A stretch of 21,217 nt of DNA from an uncultured Oscillospiraceae bacterium (GCA_910577415.1 CAJTLK010000029.1:1-21217), one strand, 5' to 3'. Numbered from the stretch's first letter, positions 1 to 8,613 are shown. Notes: a model not told the origin generated them from the letters alone. Numbers and translations: made by a program.

Positions 1-1301
1 AAGGCATAGCCGCTGCGGTCATGGGGGAGGACGGTGAGGGCGTCGGAGACCATCTCTCCGCCCTTGTTGTCCACGACCTTCATTTTATAATTGCCCGCGG
101 CCAGGCCCACGGCGTCAGCCCGCATTTTGCCGGGATACTCCCGGACCAGCGGCTCATCCAGCTGCGTCCAGGCGCCATTGTCTTTCTGGATGAAGACGGT
201 GTATTTGTTCACACCGGCTTCAATGGGCCACTCGATATAGGCGCTCTCCAGCCAGCCGGACTGCTTGGTGAAGGAGGTCTTCTCGGCGCCGCAGACGGTG
301 CACCTGTTGTCGGCACCGAACTTGTGGCCCTCGGCCTTTTCGGTCACAGCCGCCAGGGTGGTCTTAGTGGTGTGGGCGGCGTCGGAGAAGAGGACCTTAC
401 AGGCGCCGCAGGTCCAATATGCCTTATTTCCGTCGGCGGTACAGGTCTTCGCCCTGGCGGGGGTGGCGGTGAGGGAGGCGTGGGGGCACTTGTCAGGGTC
501 TACCGCGCCGCAGAGGCTACACTTGCCGGTGGAGTCGTTCCACTGGTGGGCGGTGGGGGCGATGGGGATGACCTCGCAGCCCTCAACGATCTCCTGACAG
601 ACGGTACACTTTTTGCCCGCCGTAGTACCGGCCTTTACGCAGGTGGCGGGGACCGCCGGGATGGCCTGGGTGTTCTCGTGGATACAGGCTGGACCGGTCA
701 CAAGCTCCATGTAGAACAGGAAGGAGGAATCGGCCTTGGTCAGGGTGTGGCTGCCGGCGGCAAGCTCGGCGGTAAGCACGAAGTTGCCGTCCACAGAGGC
801 GGCGGTCTCTGTCGTGCCGTCGATCTTGATATTGGTTTTGCCGCTGCCGCCGAAAACCAGATTCAGCGTGCCGCCCCCGGTGGGCACGGTGAAGCTGATG
901 TTGGTGGAGCTTTCTATTTTCAGGCACGTGTCGTAGGTCTTACCGCCATAGATGACGGTGCCCTTGGTGCTGGCAGTGTTGCCGCTGACGGTAAAGAAGC
1001 TGTTGGCGGTCCCGCTGCCAAAGTCCATGGCGTGGACGGTCTGTCCAGCCCGGGGGGCAGCAAACAGGGTGGGAGCCTTCAGCGGGTCTGCGTCAGGCTT
1101 GATAACATACGTGCCGGACGCCGCGGCGTCCAAAAGCTCCGGCGTCTGGGCCGCCGGAGCTTCCTCCGCGGTGTGAGAGTGTCCTTCGGACACAAGGGGG
1201 CTTTCCGTCCCCGCGGCTGCCGCAGCCGGAGCGGCCATGCTGCAGACCAGCGTCATGGCGCAAACCAGGCTGAGCAGCCGTTTTGACAAGGGTTTTTCCA
1301 T
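1..1301 (-). CDS. Secreted pectate-lyase-like polysaccharide-degrading protein, N-terminal part only
   Basis: The reading frame is open from an ATG at 1301 to the window edge (433 codons), so the C-terminus, where a catalytic domain would lie, is missing. AGGAGG at 1311-1316, nine bases upstream, fixes the start. Residues 1-30 are a signal peptide (MEKPLSKRLLSLVCAMTLVC, then an Ala-rich cleavage region). Residues about 75-203 form a beta-rich module (SFFTVSGNTASTKGTV, CLKIESSTNISFTV, AAGSHTLTKADSS) of the kind found beside pectate lyase domains in gut bacteria. Residues about 206-338 are Cys-rich, with repeated CxxC pairs (CTVC, CSLCG, CGAC, CTVCG). Residues about 340-425 look like an Ig/FN3-type fold ending LTVLPHDRSGYA, a stretch I associate with the segment just before the catalytic domain in PL1-type lyases. 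Those parallels are recalled, not searched. The enzyme class is inferred because the active-site part is outside the window; another surface glycan-active enzyme is possible. Confidence 0.72.
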   Translation of the reverse strand, partial: MEKPLSKRLLSLVCAMTLVCSMAAPAAAAAGTESPLVSEGHSHTAEEAPAAQTPELLDAAASGTYVIKPDADPLKAPTLFAAPRAGQTVHAMDFGSGTANSFFTVSGNTASTKGTVIYGGKTYDTCLKIESSTNISFTVPTGGGTLNLVFGGSGKTNIKIDGTTETAASVDGNFVLTAELAAGSHTLTKADSSFLFYMELVTGPACIHENTQAIPAVPATCVKAGTTAGKKCTVCQEIVEGCEVIPIAPTAHQWNDSTGKCSLCGAVDPDKCPHASLTATPARAKTCTADGNKAYWTCGACKVLFSDAAHTTKTTLAAVTEKAEGHKFGADNRCTVCGAEKTSFTKQSGWLESAYIEWPIEAGVNKYTVFIQKDNGAWTQLDEPLVREYPGKMRADAVGLAAGNYKMKVVDNKGGEMVSDALTVLPHDRSGYA

Positions 1302-1364
1302 CGTTCTTTTCCTCCTATGAAAAATTGTTTTCGCGGGTCCTCCGCAATTTGAACATCCTGTCCT

Positions 1365-1393
1365 ATTATGATAATGAAACCATTATAGCACAA
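1365..1393 (-). promoter_or_regulatory. Probable sigma-A promoter of the pectate-lyase-like gene
   Basis: On the minus strand TTGTGC (1388-1393) and CATAAT (1365-1370) are separated by 17 bases, with the start codon about 60 bases downstream. A TATAAT at 1382-1387 on the same strand is an alternative -10 box but lacks a good -35. Confidence 0.4.
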
Positions 1394-1413
1394 TTGAAAG
1401 GCTGCGGACGGCC

Positions 1414-1465
1414 TTTTGCACAAAAAATCCAAGGGAAAACTGAGAATTTTTGCACAAAAAATTCC
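1414..1465. repeat. Direct repeat with palindrome in the divergent promoter region (possible operator)
   Basis: The 338 bases between the divergent genes (1302-1639) hold no convincing gene. TTTTGCACAAAAAAT occurs twice, at 1414-1428 and 1448-1462, 34 bp apart, which is about three helical turns. The second copy sits in a near-perfect palindrome at 1444-1464, with arms GAATTTTT and AAAAATTC. This is the form expected of a binding site for a dimeric regulator, but no regulator gene is in the window. No clear promoter for the rightward operon could be assigned; a TATACT near 1600 lacks a matching -35. Confidence 0.4.
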
Positions 1466-1639
1466 TGCGGATTTTATGGAAAACGGAGAGAGAACTTGTC
1501 TCGGGGAAGGATGCCGCGGTTTGGATGCCCCGCCGCCGTAGATTCACAGACTGTTTACAAATTTCCCCAGGTTTTTAAGACCAATTTCAGCTTTCGCTTG
1601 TATACTGCCTTTCGATTTGAACCGAGGAGGCATACAGCC

Positions 1640-3493
1640 ATGAGCCTTTTAAAGAGCAAGACAGGAATCGGGACAGAGGGAATGGAGACCGCACCGAGGA
1701 AGAGGGGAAAGCTCCTTCGGCGGACAGCGGCGCTGGGCCTGGCAGCCGCTATTTTGTGCGGGGCCGGGTTTGGAGTAAAGGCCCTGCTTTTTACGGAGAA
1801 AGAGCGGACGGCCCTGACCGGGATGACCAGCTACGGTTCCCTGGCTACCACCATTGAAGGCACCGGCATTACCATGCCGGCGGACAGCTATTCGGTGTCC
1901 GCCGCTTCCTCGGAGGGAAAGATCACCGGGGTGTATGTCACCGCCGGAGAGACGGTGGCGGCGGGGCAGCTGCTCTACACCCAGGACGACAGCGAGCTGG
2001 ACGAGGCCCTGGACGAATACCAGAAGCAGATCGACGACCTTTATGACCAGATCGACAATTATAACGATCAGATCGACAACTATACCGATCAGATCGGCGA
2101 GCTGGAGGAGACCATGTCCCAGCTTCTTGTCACCGCTCCGTTTTCCGGGCGGGTCATGGAGCTTCAAGTCGAGGAGGGGGACCAGCTCCAAAAGGGGACC
2201 AGGTTGGCCGCGGTAGTGGACGACAGCCAAATGACCCTGACGGAATATTTCAGCTACGCCTACGAGAATGCGGTCTACGTGGGGATGACCGCCGGGGTGT
2301 CTATCCCGGCTTTGATGAATACCTTCTCCGGTACCGTGACCGGGATCAGGAAGGTAGAGCGGCTTACCCCAGAGGGGATCCGGTGTTTCGCCGTCACCAT
2401 TACCCTGGACAATCCCGGCGCGCTTACCGAGGGCATGACGGCGGCGGCCTGGCTCCTTTCCGACAGCGGGGAAAAGCTCTATCCGGCGGTGGAGGGCAGT
2501 TTGGAGTATAAAAGCAGCAAGGCCGTTACCGCTCAGGCGGCGGGGGAGCTGCTGACGGTCCATGTGGACGACTATGAGAAGGTGACGGCGGGGCAGAGCC
2601 TCTTTACCATTGACGGCAGCGACTACGCCGACCAGATCAAAAACGCGCAGAAGGGGATCGAAAACGCCCGAAAAAGTATTTCTAACGCCCAGGACCGGAT
2701 CGCCACCTACACCCAGCGCATGGCGGAGACCGAGGAAAAGCGAAGCGATTACAATGTAAAGAGCGACATCGACGGCAAGGTCATCATGGTCAACGCCCGG
2801 GAAGGGGAGACCCCCCGCAGCGGCATGACGGCGGTAACGGTCTACAACCTGGACAATATGGAGATCACCGCCAATATCGATGAGCTGGACATCGGCAGTA
2901 TTCAGATGGGGATGGAGGTCCGCGTTGTCAAATCGGGGACCGACAGAGCCTCCTTTACCGGGACCGTCAGCGCCATCAGCTACGAGGCTACCAACTCCAA
3001 CGGCGTGGCCTATTTCCCCATCACCATCACCATCCCGGCAAACGGGGAGCTGTCCGCAGGGGTCAACGTTTCCTATTACATCAGCCTGGGGGACGCTGAG
3101 GAGGGAGTGCTGGCCCCGCTGGAGGCCCTGAAGTCCTATGACGGCGGCGCCTGCCTCTATGTCAAGGCCGCCCAGCGGCCGGAAAGCGCGCTTGACCTGG
3201 AGGAAGGCGTTGTCCCTAAGGGCTTTTATGCTGTGCCGGTGGAGGTGGGGACCACCAACAGCCAATATGCCCGCATCCTCTCCGGGGTGGAAAAGGACGT
3301 GGAGGTCTTTACCCGCTATCAGCTTGCCGCGCCCTCCGGCGGCGACACCACCAGCAAGGGGGAGGAAGAGGAGTTTACCTTCCCCGGCGGCGAGTTTGGC
3401 GGTGGCTTCCCCGGCGGCGGAGGGGGAGGAATGCCCAGCTTCGGCAGCGGCGGGGGAAACCGGATGCCCGGCGGCATGGGCGGCAGGCCCTAA
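1640..3493 (+). CDS. Membrane fusion (adaptor) protein of a MacAB/YknXYZ-type ABC exporter
   Basis: The 617-residue product is anchored by one N-terminal membrane segment (about 29-50) and should project from the outer face, linking the permease to surface partners. The ATG at 1640 is preceded by GAGGAGG (1624-1630); the frame stays open further upstream, but no start there has a ribosome site. The adaptor architecture appears twice. First there is a lipoyl-like half (EGKITGVYVTAGETVAAGQ), a coiled coil (about 117-163, with QIDNYNDQIDNYTDQI repeats) and a second half (VTAPFSGRVMELQVEEGDQL). Then follow another lipoyl-like stretch (about 290-330), a shorter coiled coil (332-370), SDIDGKVIMVNAREGETPRS and a beta-barrel (about 405-487). 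Usual MacA/YknX proteins have one hairpin and about 370-400 residues. Residues 577-617 are a Gly/Pro/Met-rich tail. The next gene starts 15 bases after the stop, so the exporter genes are co-transcribed. Substrate unknown. Confidence 0.88.
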   Translation: MSLLKSKTGIGTEGMETAPRKRGKLLRRTAALGLAAAILCGAGFGVKALLFTEKERTALTGMTSYGSLATTIEGTGITMPADSYSVSAASSEGKITGVYVTAGETVAAGQLLYTQDDSELDEALDEYQKQIDDLYDQIDNYNDQIDNYTDQIGELEETMSQLLVTAPFSGRVMELQVEEGDQLQKGTRLAAVVDDSQMTLTEYFSYAYENAVYVGMTAGVSIPALMNTFSGTVTGIRKVERLTPEGIRCFAVTITLDNPGALTEGMTAAAWLLSDSGEKLYPAVEGSLEYKSSKAVTAQAAGELLTVHVDDYEKVTAGQSLFTIDGSDYADQIKNAQKGIENARKSISNAQDRIATYTQRMAETEEKRSDYNVKSDIDGKVIMVNAREGETPRSGMTAVTVYNLDNMEITANIDELDIGSIQMGMEVRVVKSGTDRASFTGTVSAISYEATNSNGVAYFPITITIPANGELSAGVNVSYYISLGDAEEGVLAPLEALKSYDGGACLYVKAAQRPESALDLEEGVVPKGFYAVPVEVGTTNSQYARILSGVEKDVEVFTRYQLAAPSGGDTTSKGEEEEFTFPGGEFGGGFPGGGGGGMPSFGSGGGNRMPGGMGGRP

Positions 3494-3508
3494 AAAAGGA
3501 GGATACCC

Positions 3509-4228
3509 ATGAGCCTGATCGAACTGAAAAACGTCTACAAGATCTATAACGAGGGCCGGGAGAGCCAGGTCAACGCGCTGGACGGGGTCTCCCTCAGCAT
3601 CGGCAAGGGGGAGTTCGTGGCCATTATCGGCACCTCCGGGTCGGGAAAATCCACCATGATGAATATCCTGGGCTGCCTGGATGTGCCCACCAGGGGCGAC
3701 TATCTGCTGGACGGACAGCCGGTGGGGGAAAAGAGCCAGCGGGAGCTGTCCGACCTCCGCTCCCGGCGCATCAGCTTTATCTTTCAGGGCTATAACCTGA
3801 TCCCTTCCCTGAAGGTATGGGAGAACGTGGCCCTGCCTATGACCTACCAGCATATCCCCCTCCAGGAGCGGCGGGAGCGGGCGCTGGAGGCCCTGCAATC
3901 CGTGGAGATATTGGCAAAGGCGGAGAATAAGCCCGGCCAGCTCTCCGGCGGGCAGCAGCAGCGGGTGGCCATTGCCAGGGCCATTGCCACCCGGTCCCCT
4001 ATCCTCATGGCTGACGAGCCGACGGGGGCCTTGGACTCCAAGACGGGGGCGCAGGTCCTGGAGCTGATGCGCCGGCTCAACGCCCAGGGCACCACCGTTA
4101 TCCTCATCACCCACGATAACGGCATCGCCGCCCAGGCCGACAGGACCGTCCGGGTCATGGACGGCCACATCGTCCACGACAGCCTGTGGGACGGGGTGCT
4201 GGTCCCGGCGGAGGTGAGGGCGTCGTGA
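3509..4228 (+). CDS. ABC transporter ATP-binding protein, MacB/LolD/YknY family
   Basis: This 239-residue cytoplasmic ATPase powers the exporter formed with the adjacent membrane fusion protein and permease. All nucleotide-binding motifs are intact: Walker A GTSGSGKST (41-49), signature LSGGQQQRV (145-153), Walker B ILMADEPT (165-172) followed by the GALDSKTG D-loop region, and an H-loop ILITHD (about 198-203). Length and motif order are typical of the MacB-type (type VII) ATPase group. An AAGGAGG lies before the ATG. The stop overlaps the permease start by four bases (GTGA at 4225-4228), indicating translational coupling. No defect is seen in this gene even though its permease partner is frameshifted. 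Confidence 0.95.
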   Translation: MSLIELKNVYKIYNEGRESQVNALDGVSLSIGKGEFVAIIGTSGSGKSTMMNILGCLDVPTRGDYLLDGQPVGEKSQRELSDLRSRRISFIFQGYNLIPSLKVWENVALPMTYQHIPLQERRERALEALQSVEILAKAENKPGQLSGGQQQRVAIARAIATRSPILMADEPTGALDSKTGAQVLELMRRLNAQGTTVILITHDNGIAAQADRTVRVMDGHIVHDSLWDGVLVPAEVRAS

Positions 4229-5402
4229 ACTCCCTCCGCATGGCCCTGGATTCCATTACAGAGAAAAAGGGCCGCTCCTTTCTCACGATGCTGGGCATCA
4301 TCATCGGCGTCACCGCTGTGCTGGTGCTGGTGGCCATGGTGACGGGCTACAACAGCGATATGACTGCCTACTATGAAAAGCTGGGGGTCAATAAGGTGAC
4401 GGTGGAGCTGTCCTGGTACGATACCAGCCGAGCCTTCGATATGGTGATGCCCCTGTGCGAGTATGGGAACGGAGAGTTGTCCGACATGGTGGAGGGGGTC
4501 ACCCCCGACCTCTCCACCCGGCTGCCCGTCCAGTATGACGGCGCCGCGGTGGACAGCACCGCCGTCTATCTCGGCTCCGACCAATATGCCGCCTGTTCTA
4601 ATTACATTTTGGAATCTGGACGGGATATATTACCCCAAGAAATCGAAAACCGCAGCATGGTCTGCGTGCTGGGGTCCTATGTGGCGGATACTCTTTTCCC
4701 CTACACCGACCCCATCGGAAAAACGGTGGCCATCGGCGGCTATCCCTTTTTGGTGGTGGGGACCTATTACCAGAAGGACGGCGGCGCGGAGGACTCCATG
4801 GACCACATGGCGGCGGTGCCGTATACGGTGAACCGCGCGCTGTTGAGATCGGACCGGGTGGACAGCATCACCGTAAAGGTGAACTCCACCAAGAATGTGG
4901 ATACGGTCATGTTCCGGCTGGAGCTGTGGCTGGCGGAGCAGATAGACGGCGCTGTGGGGGAGTACAGTCTGGCCGACGGCAATTCGGCCATGGCGGAATC
5001 CAATGACGAGATGACCTCCCTGTCAGTGGTGTTGGGGGGCATCGCCTCCATTGCCCTCCTGGTGGGCGGCATCGGCATTATGAACATCATGCTGGTGACA
5101 GTCACCGAGCGGACAAGGGAGATCGGCATCAAGAAATCTATCGGCGCCCCCCGGTGGGAGATCATAGGGCAGTTTTTGCTGGAGGCGGGCATTTTAAGCT
5201 CCCTAGGCGGGCTGGTGGGCATCGCCCTGGGCTTTGCTCCCTCATTTTGGGTAAGGCCATGTATGGGCTGATCGTTTTGCCCGGTCTGGGCATCTCCCTG
5301 GGAGCCTTTGCCTTCTCCCTGGTAATCGGGGTGGTCTTCGGCATCTACCCCGCCGTGAAGGCGTCCAACCTTCAGCCCGTGGACGCGTTAAGAGCAGATT
5401 AA
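4225..5402 (+). pseudogene. MacB/YknZ-type ABC permease, interrupted by a one-base frameshift
   Basis: Translation starts at GTG 4225, overlapping the ATPase stop. The frame gives an N-terminal membrane segment (FLTMLGIIIGVTAVLVLVAM), the large extracytoplasmic MacB-like domain, and the FtsX domain (LLVGGIGIMNIMLVTVTERT, REIGIKKSIGAPRWEIIGQF). It then reads into an unrelated tail and stops at 5269-5271. The remaining FtsX sequence, LILGKAMYGL onward to GVVFGIYPAVKASNLQPVDA LRAD, continues in the -1 frame to the TAA at 5400-5402. Adding one base at about 5234-5244 (after GGLVGIALGFA) restores a continuous protein of about 392 residues, the usual family size. No canonical slippery heptamer is present, so a real mutation or a sequence error is more likely than programmed frameshifting. 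The truncated product would lack the last two membrane segments. The downstream SLH gene begins 14 bases later. Confidence 0.85.
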
Positions 5403-5415
5403 AGGAGTGTTTCCA

Positions 5416-7446
5416 ATGGTTCGTAAATGGCTTTCTTTTGTTTTAGCGGCGGCTCTGATCTTGTCTCTTCTGACCCTCCCCGCCGCGGCTGCGAGCGGGG
5501 AACTGGACGAGGCGGTGGCGGTGCTGTCCGGCCTGGGCATCGTCTCTGGCTATTCCGACGGTCTCTACCACCCGGAGGACGGTCTGACCAGGGCCCAGTT
5601 CTGCAAGCTGGCCATTCTGGCGGAGGGCCACGGGGATCAGGCGGCGCTCAGTGCCTACCGCTCCCTGTTTTCCGATGTGTCCGCCTTGGGCTGGGCCGCA
5701 CCCTATATCGCCCTGGCCCACGAGGAGGGGCTTATGACCGGCAAGGGGGATGGCAGCTTCGGACCCGATGAGGCCGTCACTCTGGACCAGGCCGTCACCG
5801 TATGTCTCCGGCTGCTGGGCTATGCTCAGGCCGACGTCGGTCCCTTCTGGCCCGAGGACTACATCGCCAAGGCCCAAAGGGTGGGGCTTTTGGAGGGCCT
5901 GGACGCCCAGGCGGGACAGGAGCTTACCCGGGGCCAGGCCGCCCTGCTGCTCTATAATCTCCTCCAATTGCCCAACGCCCAGGGCAAGACCTTTGCCCTG
6001 GGCCTGGGAAGCGCCTGGGTGGAGGATGCCGTGGTGCTGGATAACGACGCCGAGGCCGCCGACGGCGCCCTCCATACCGCCTGGGTCTACGCCAACGGAA
6101 GCCTGAACTGGTATGGGCAGAGCGCTAAGATAGACGACAGCCTGGTCCGCCGCCGGGGGACCCTGCTGCTGGACGACACGGGAAAGGTCATGGGCTTTTT
6201 GCCCGATGACAGCATATGCAGGACCGTGACGGCGGAGAAAGCCACCGTTTCCGCCATTACCGATCCGGCGGGGAACCGCTACTCCCTGGAAGCCTCCACC
6301 CCGGTCATCCTGGACGGGGAGAAGACCTCCTGGTCCGCCGCTTGGTATGACCTGGAGGGACGGGAAGTGACCCTATACTACGCGGAGAACGGCGCCGTCA
6401 CGCTGGCGAGCGCCGCCGACGCGCGGCGGTATGAGGGTACGCTGCTCGCAGGATACTATGAAGACGCCCGGCCCAACGCCGCCGATCCCAGCTCCGTCAC
6501 CCTTTTGGGCCATACCTTCTCCGTGGCAGACGATGCCGCCGGATTGTCGGCTCTGTCCGTGGGGGAGATGATCACCGTCTCACTCAACGGCTCCGGGGAA
6601 ATTGAGCGGGCCTGGGACGCCGATGAGAAGCGGACCACGGTGATCGCGGTGCTGGAGGATGCCGGACGGGGGAGCCTCACCCATGTCAGCGGACTTTCCC
6701 TCTCCGTGGAATTCAGCAATACCTCCAAGGCAAAGGAGCTGGAGGGGTGTCTGGTCCAGGTCAATTCCTCGGGCATGGGGAAGGCGTCTATATTGACCCT
6801 CTCCGGGAGCATGGGACAAAAGCTGGACGTAAAAAACCGGACCCTGGGCTCCCTTCCCCTGGCGGACAATGTAAAAATTTACGACCAGGTGGGCTCCGCC
6901 CCTGTGGTGGAGGTCGGGCTGGAGGATATTCTGACCGATACGGTGGCCGCGGATCAGATCGCCTATGCCGGAACCAACGAAAGCGGCCAGGTGGACGTCA
7001 TCCTTTTGAGTGACGTCACCGGCGACGCTTATGCCTACGGCCTTTACCGAGCCTCTACTGCCGGAGGAAAGCGGGATGACGACAGCGGCAGCTGGAAAAC
7101 CGTGGCTTTGGAAAACAGTACCGGGACCACTGCCTATTGTGCCAGCACCAAGACCCTCCGGGACGACTTTGGCGGTCTGGCCGTTACCGCTGGGGGAAAG
7201 GTCGCGGGATTCCAAACGCTGACAAAGGCGGCTGACGTGCCACGCTCCGCCTTTGACGGGAATGACTACGTGGTGCTGGATGGCCTCCGGGTCCCCATCT
7301 CCGATACCGTCCAGGTCTATAACGACGATACCGATACCTGGACCGACCTGGCCGGGGCCAAGGGGTATGCCGACGTCCTGACGGTCTATTACAGCGGCAA
7401 GCCGGGCGCGGACGCCAAGGTGCGGGTCGTCGTGGCGGGGGAGTAA
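5416..7446 (+). CDS. SLH-domain surface protein encoded with an ABC exporter
   Basis: The product has 676 residues. The ATG at 5416 sits eight bases after AAAGGAG (5401-5407); a GTG at 5407 is too close to that site to be the start. Residues 1-27 are a signal peptide (MVRKWLSFVLAAALILSLLT, then PAAAAS). Three SLH repeats follow, at about 29-72 (GIVSGYSDGLYHPEDGLTRA), 84-140 (WAAPYIALAHEEGLMTGKGD) and 145-187. Such repeats bind secondary cell-wall polymers and hold proteins at the surface. The remaining 480 or so residues are beta-rich, acidic and Gly/Asp-rich; I do not recognise a catalytic domain. Being fourth in the exporter operon suggests the protein works with, or is handled by, that exporter, but a plain structural S-layer role is possible. 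The C-terminal half contains repeated turn-like segments but no clear sequence repeat. Confidence 0.85.
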   Translation: MVRKWLSFVLAAALILSLLTLPAAAASGELDEAVAVLSGLGIVSGYSDGLYHPEDGLTRAQFCKLAILAEGHGDQAALSAYRSLFSDVSALGWAAPYIALAHEEGLMTGKGDGSFGPDEAVTLDQAVTVCLRLLGYAQADVGPFWPEDYIAKAQRVGLLEGLDAQAGQELTRGQAALLLYNLLQLPNAQGKTFALGLGSAWVEDAVVLDNDAEAADGALHTAWVYANGSLNWYGQSAKIDDSLVRRRGTLLLDDTGKVMGFLPDDSICRTVTAEKATVSAITDPAGNRYSLEASTPVILDGEKTSWSAAWYDLEGREVTLYYAENGAVTLASAADARRYEGTLLAGYYEDARPNAADPSSVTLLGHTFSVADDAAGLSALSVGEMITVSLNGSGEIERAWDADEKRTTVIAVLEDAGRGSLTHVSGLSLSVEFSNTSKAKELEGCLVQVNSSGMGKASILTLSGSMGQKLDVKNRTLGSLPLADNVKIYDQVGSAPVVEVGLEDILTDTVAADQIAYAGTNESGQVDVILLSDVTGDAYAYGLYRASTAGGKRDDDSGSWKTVALENSTGTTAYCASTKTLRDDFGGLAVTAGGKVAGFQTLTKAADVPRSAFDGNDYVVLDGLRVPISDTVQVYNDDTDTWTDLAGAKGYADVLTVYYSGKPGADAKVRVVVAGE

Positions 7447-7482
7447 AGCGCCAATGCTGGGGCATTTAAAATAAAAGGAATG

Positions 7483-7518
7483 AAAAACCGCTGGGTGCTT
7501 TTGCGCCCAGCGGTTTTC
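7483..7518. terminator. Bidirectional rho-independent terminator
   Basis: A 15-bp stem (7484-7498 with 7503-7517, one G-U pair) closes a TTTT loop. It begins and ends in A/T runs, so it can stop both the rightward exporter/SLH operon and the leftward asparaginase gene, which converge here. Confidence 0.88.
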
Positions 7519-7539
7519 TGCTAAAAAGACCGGCCCTTT

Positions 7540-8535
7540 TCAGCTCTGTGTAGGCCACAGGATGTCCTGGGCCACGGGGATGTAAAAAAGACGCTGGGCC
7601 TGAGCCGGGTCCCGGGTCTGTCCCAGGATCCACATCAGCTTTGCCGTTACCGCCTCGGTGGTCATATCGTAGGCTTCCATGACCTGAAGATCATTCTTCA
7701 GCCGGTGGCCCACGTGATACACCCCCAGGTCGCTGCCCTCGTTGGCGACCTGGGTGGTCAGCACGATGAGCTTTCCCGCGTTTTGCCAATGGTGGATGCA
7801 GTCAAAAAAGCCGCCGCTTTCTGGAAGCCCGCCCACACCGAAGCTCTCAATGATCAGGGCGTCATTGCGCTCCAGCAGAAAATCCGCCTGCTCCCGGTCC
7901 ACGCCGGGGATCAGCTTTAGCAGCGCCACCCGGGGATCCAGCCGGTCATAAAAAACAGGAGCGGCGCCATGCTCCTGACGGATGTACCGCAGCAAAACGC
8001 CGTCACGCAGAATGCCCAGCTTGGGATAGTTGATGCTGGCGAATGCCTGAAAGCTTTTGGTATGGGTCTTGCGGGCACGGGTGCCCAAAATGACCTGGTG
8101 GTTGAAGACGATGGAGACGCCGGGCAGGTCCGACGCGGCGCAGCGGAAGGCGTCGGCAAGGTTTTCCTTGGAGTCGGTGGTGTCGGAGCCGATGGGCCTT
8201 TGCGCGCCGGTGAGGATGATGGGCTTGGGACAGGCCTGGATGAGATAGCTCAGGGCGGCGGCGGTATAGGCCATGGTGTCCGTGCCGTGGGTGAGGACAA
8301 AGCCGTCGTAGCCGTCGTAATTTTGGCGGATACATTGGGCGATCTGGAGCCAGTGCCGGGGCTGCATATTGGTGCTGTCCATGTTCAGCAGCTCCACACA
8401 GTCTATCTCGCAAATCTCCGTGAGGGCCGAGACCAGAGCGACCAGCTGCCGGGTGGTCAGCTCGGGGGCAAGGCCGCTGGCGGTCAGCTCGGAGGCAATG
8501 GTGCCCCCGGTGCCGATCAAGAGTATTTTTTTCAT
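7540..8535 (-). CDS. ansA: Type I L-asparaginase
   Basis: The enzyme hydrolyses L-asparagine to aspartate and ammonia, and the lack of a signal peptide places it in the cytoplasm. The 331-residue length matches the type I family. The start at 8535 has AAGGAG nine bases upstream (8545-8550); the frame continues 26 codons further but into promoter sequence. Catalytic motifs are intact: GTGGTIAS (8-15, nucleophile Thr12), MDSTNM (52-57, substrate loop), THGTDT (82-87, second catalytic Thr and Asp), and the conserved Lys in TDSKENLADAF (about 120-130). The gene is monocistronic, with its own promoter at 8584-8613 and the shared terminator at 7483-7518. Its nitrogen-releasing role fits the nitrogen-compound cluster at the right end, but nothing in the sequence links their regulation. 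Confidence 0.93.
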   Translation of the reverse strand: MKKILLIGTGGTIASELTASGLAPELTTRQLVALVSALTEICEIDCVELLNMDSTNMQPRHWLQIAQCIRQNYDGYDGFVLTHGTDTMAYTAAALSYLIQACPKPIILTGAQRPIGSDTTDSKENLADAFRCAASDLPGVSIVFNHQVILGTRARKTHTKSFQAFASINYPKLGILRDGVLLRYIRQEHGAAPVFYDRLDPRVALLKLIPGVDREQADFLLERNDALIIESFGVGGLPESGGFFDCIHHWQNAGKLIVLTTQVANEGSDLGVYHVGHRLKNDLQVMEAYDMTTEAVTAKLMWILGQTRDPAQAQRLFYIPVAQDILWPTQS

Positions 8536-8583
8536 AAAGGTTTTCTCCTTACCGGCAGAACTGCTCAAAATGCTGCCACATTT

Positions 8584-8613
8584 ATTATAAGAAGGCTCCC
8601 GGCCTGAATGCAA
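8584..8613 (-). promoter_or_regulatory. Promoter of the asparaginase gene
   Basis: On the minus strand a perfect TATAAT (8584-8589) lies 18 bases after TTGCAT (8608-8613). Transcription would start near 8577, giving a leader of about 40 bases that contains the AAGGAG ribosome site. Confidence 0.6.

Noticed and set aside
21..1286. Plus-strand reading frame (421 codons) at the left edge
   Set aside because: It lies opposite the partial lyase gene, whose signal peptide, ribosome site and domains are clear; this frame is a Gly-rich shadow.
1283..1639. N-terminal extension of the membrane fusion protein to 1283
   Set aside because: The extension crosses the divergent promoter region and overlaps the start of the lyase gene; the ATG at 1640 has a strong GAGGAGG.
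1649..4177. Long minus-strand reading frame (842 codons) opposite the exporter genes
   Set aside because: It mirrors the codons of the membrane fusion and ATPase genes, has no ribosome site and encodes nothing recognisable.
5230..5271. Programmed -1 frameshifting in the permease
   Set aside because: No X-XXY-YYZ heptamer is found at the frame change (reading TTTGCTCCCTCATTTTGG), and no stimulating hairpin was seen right after it.
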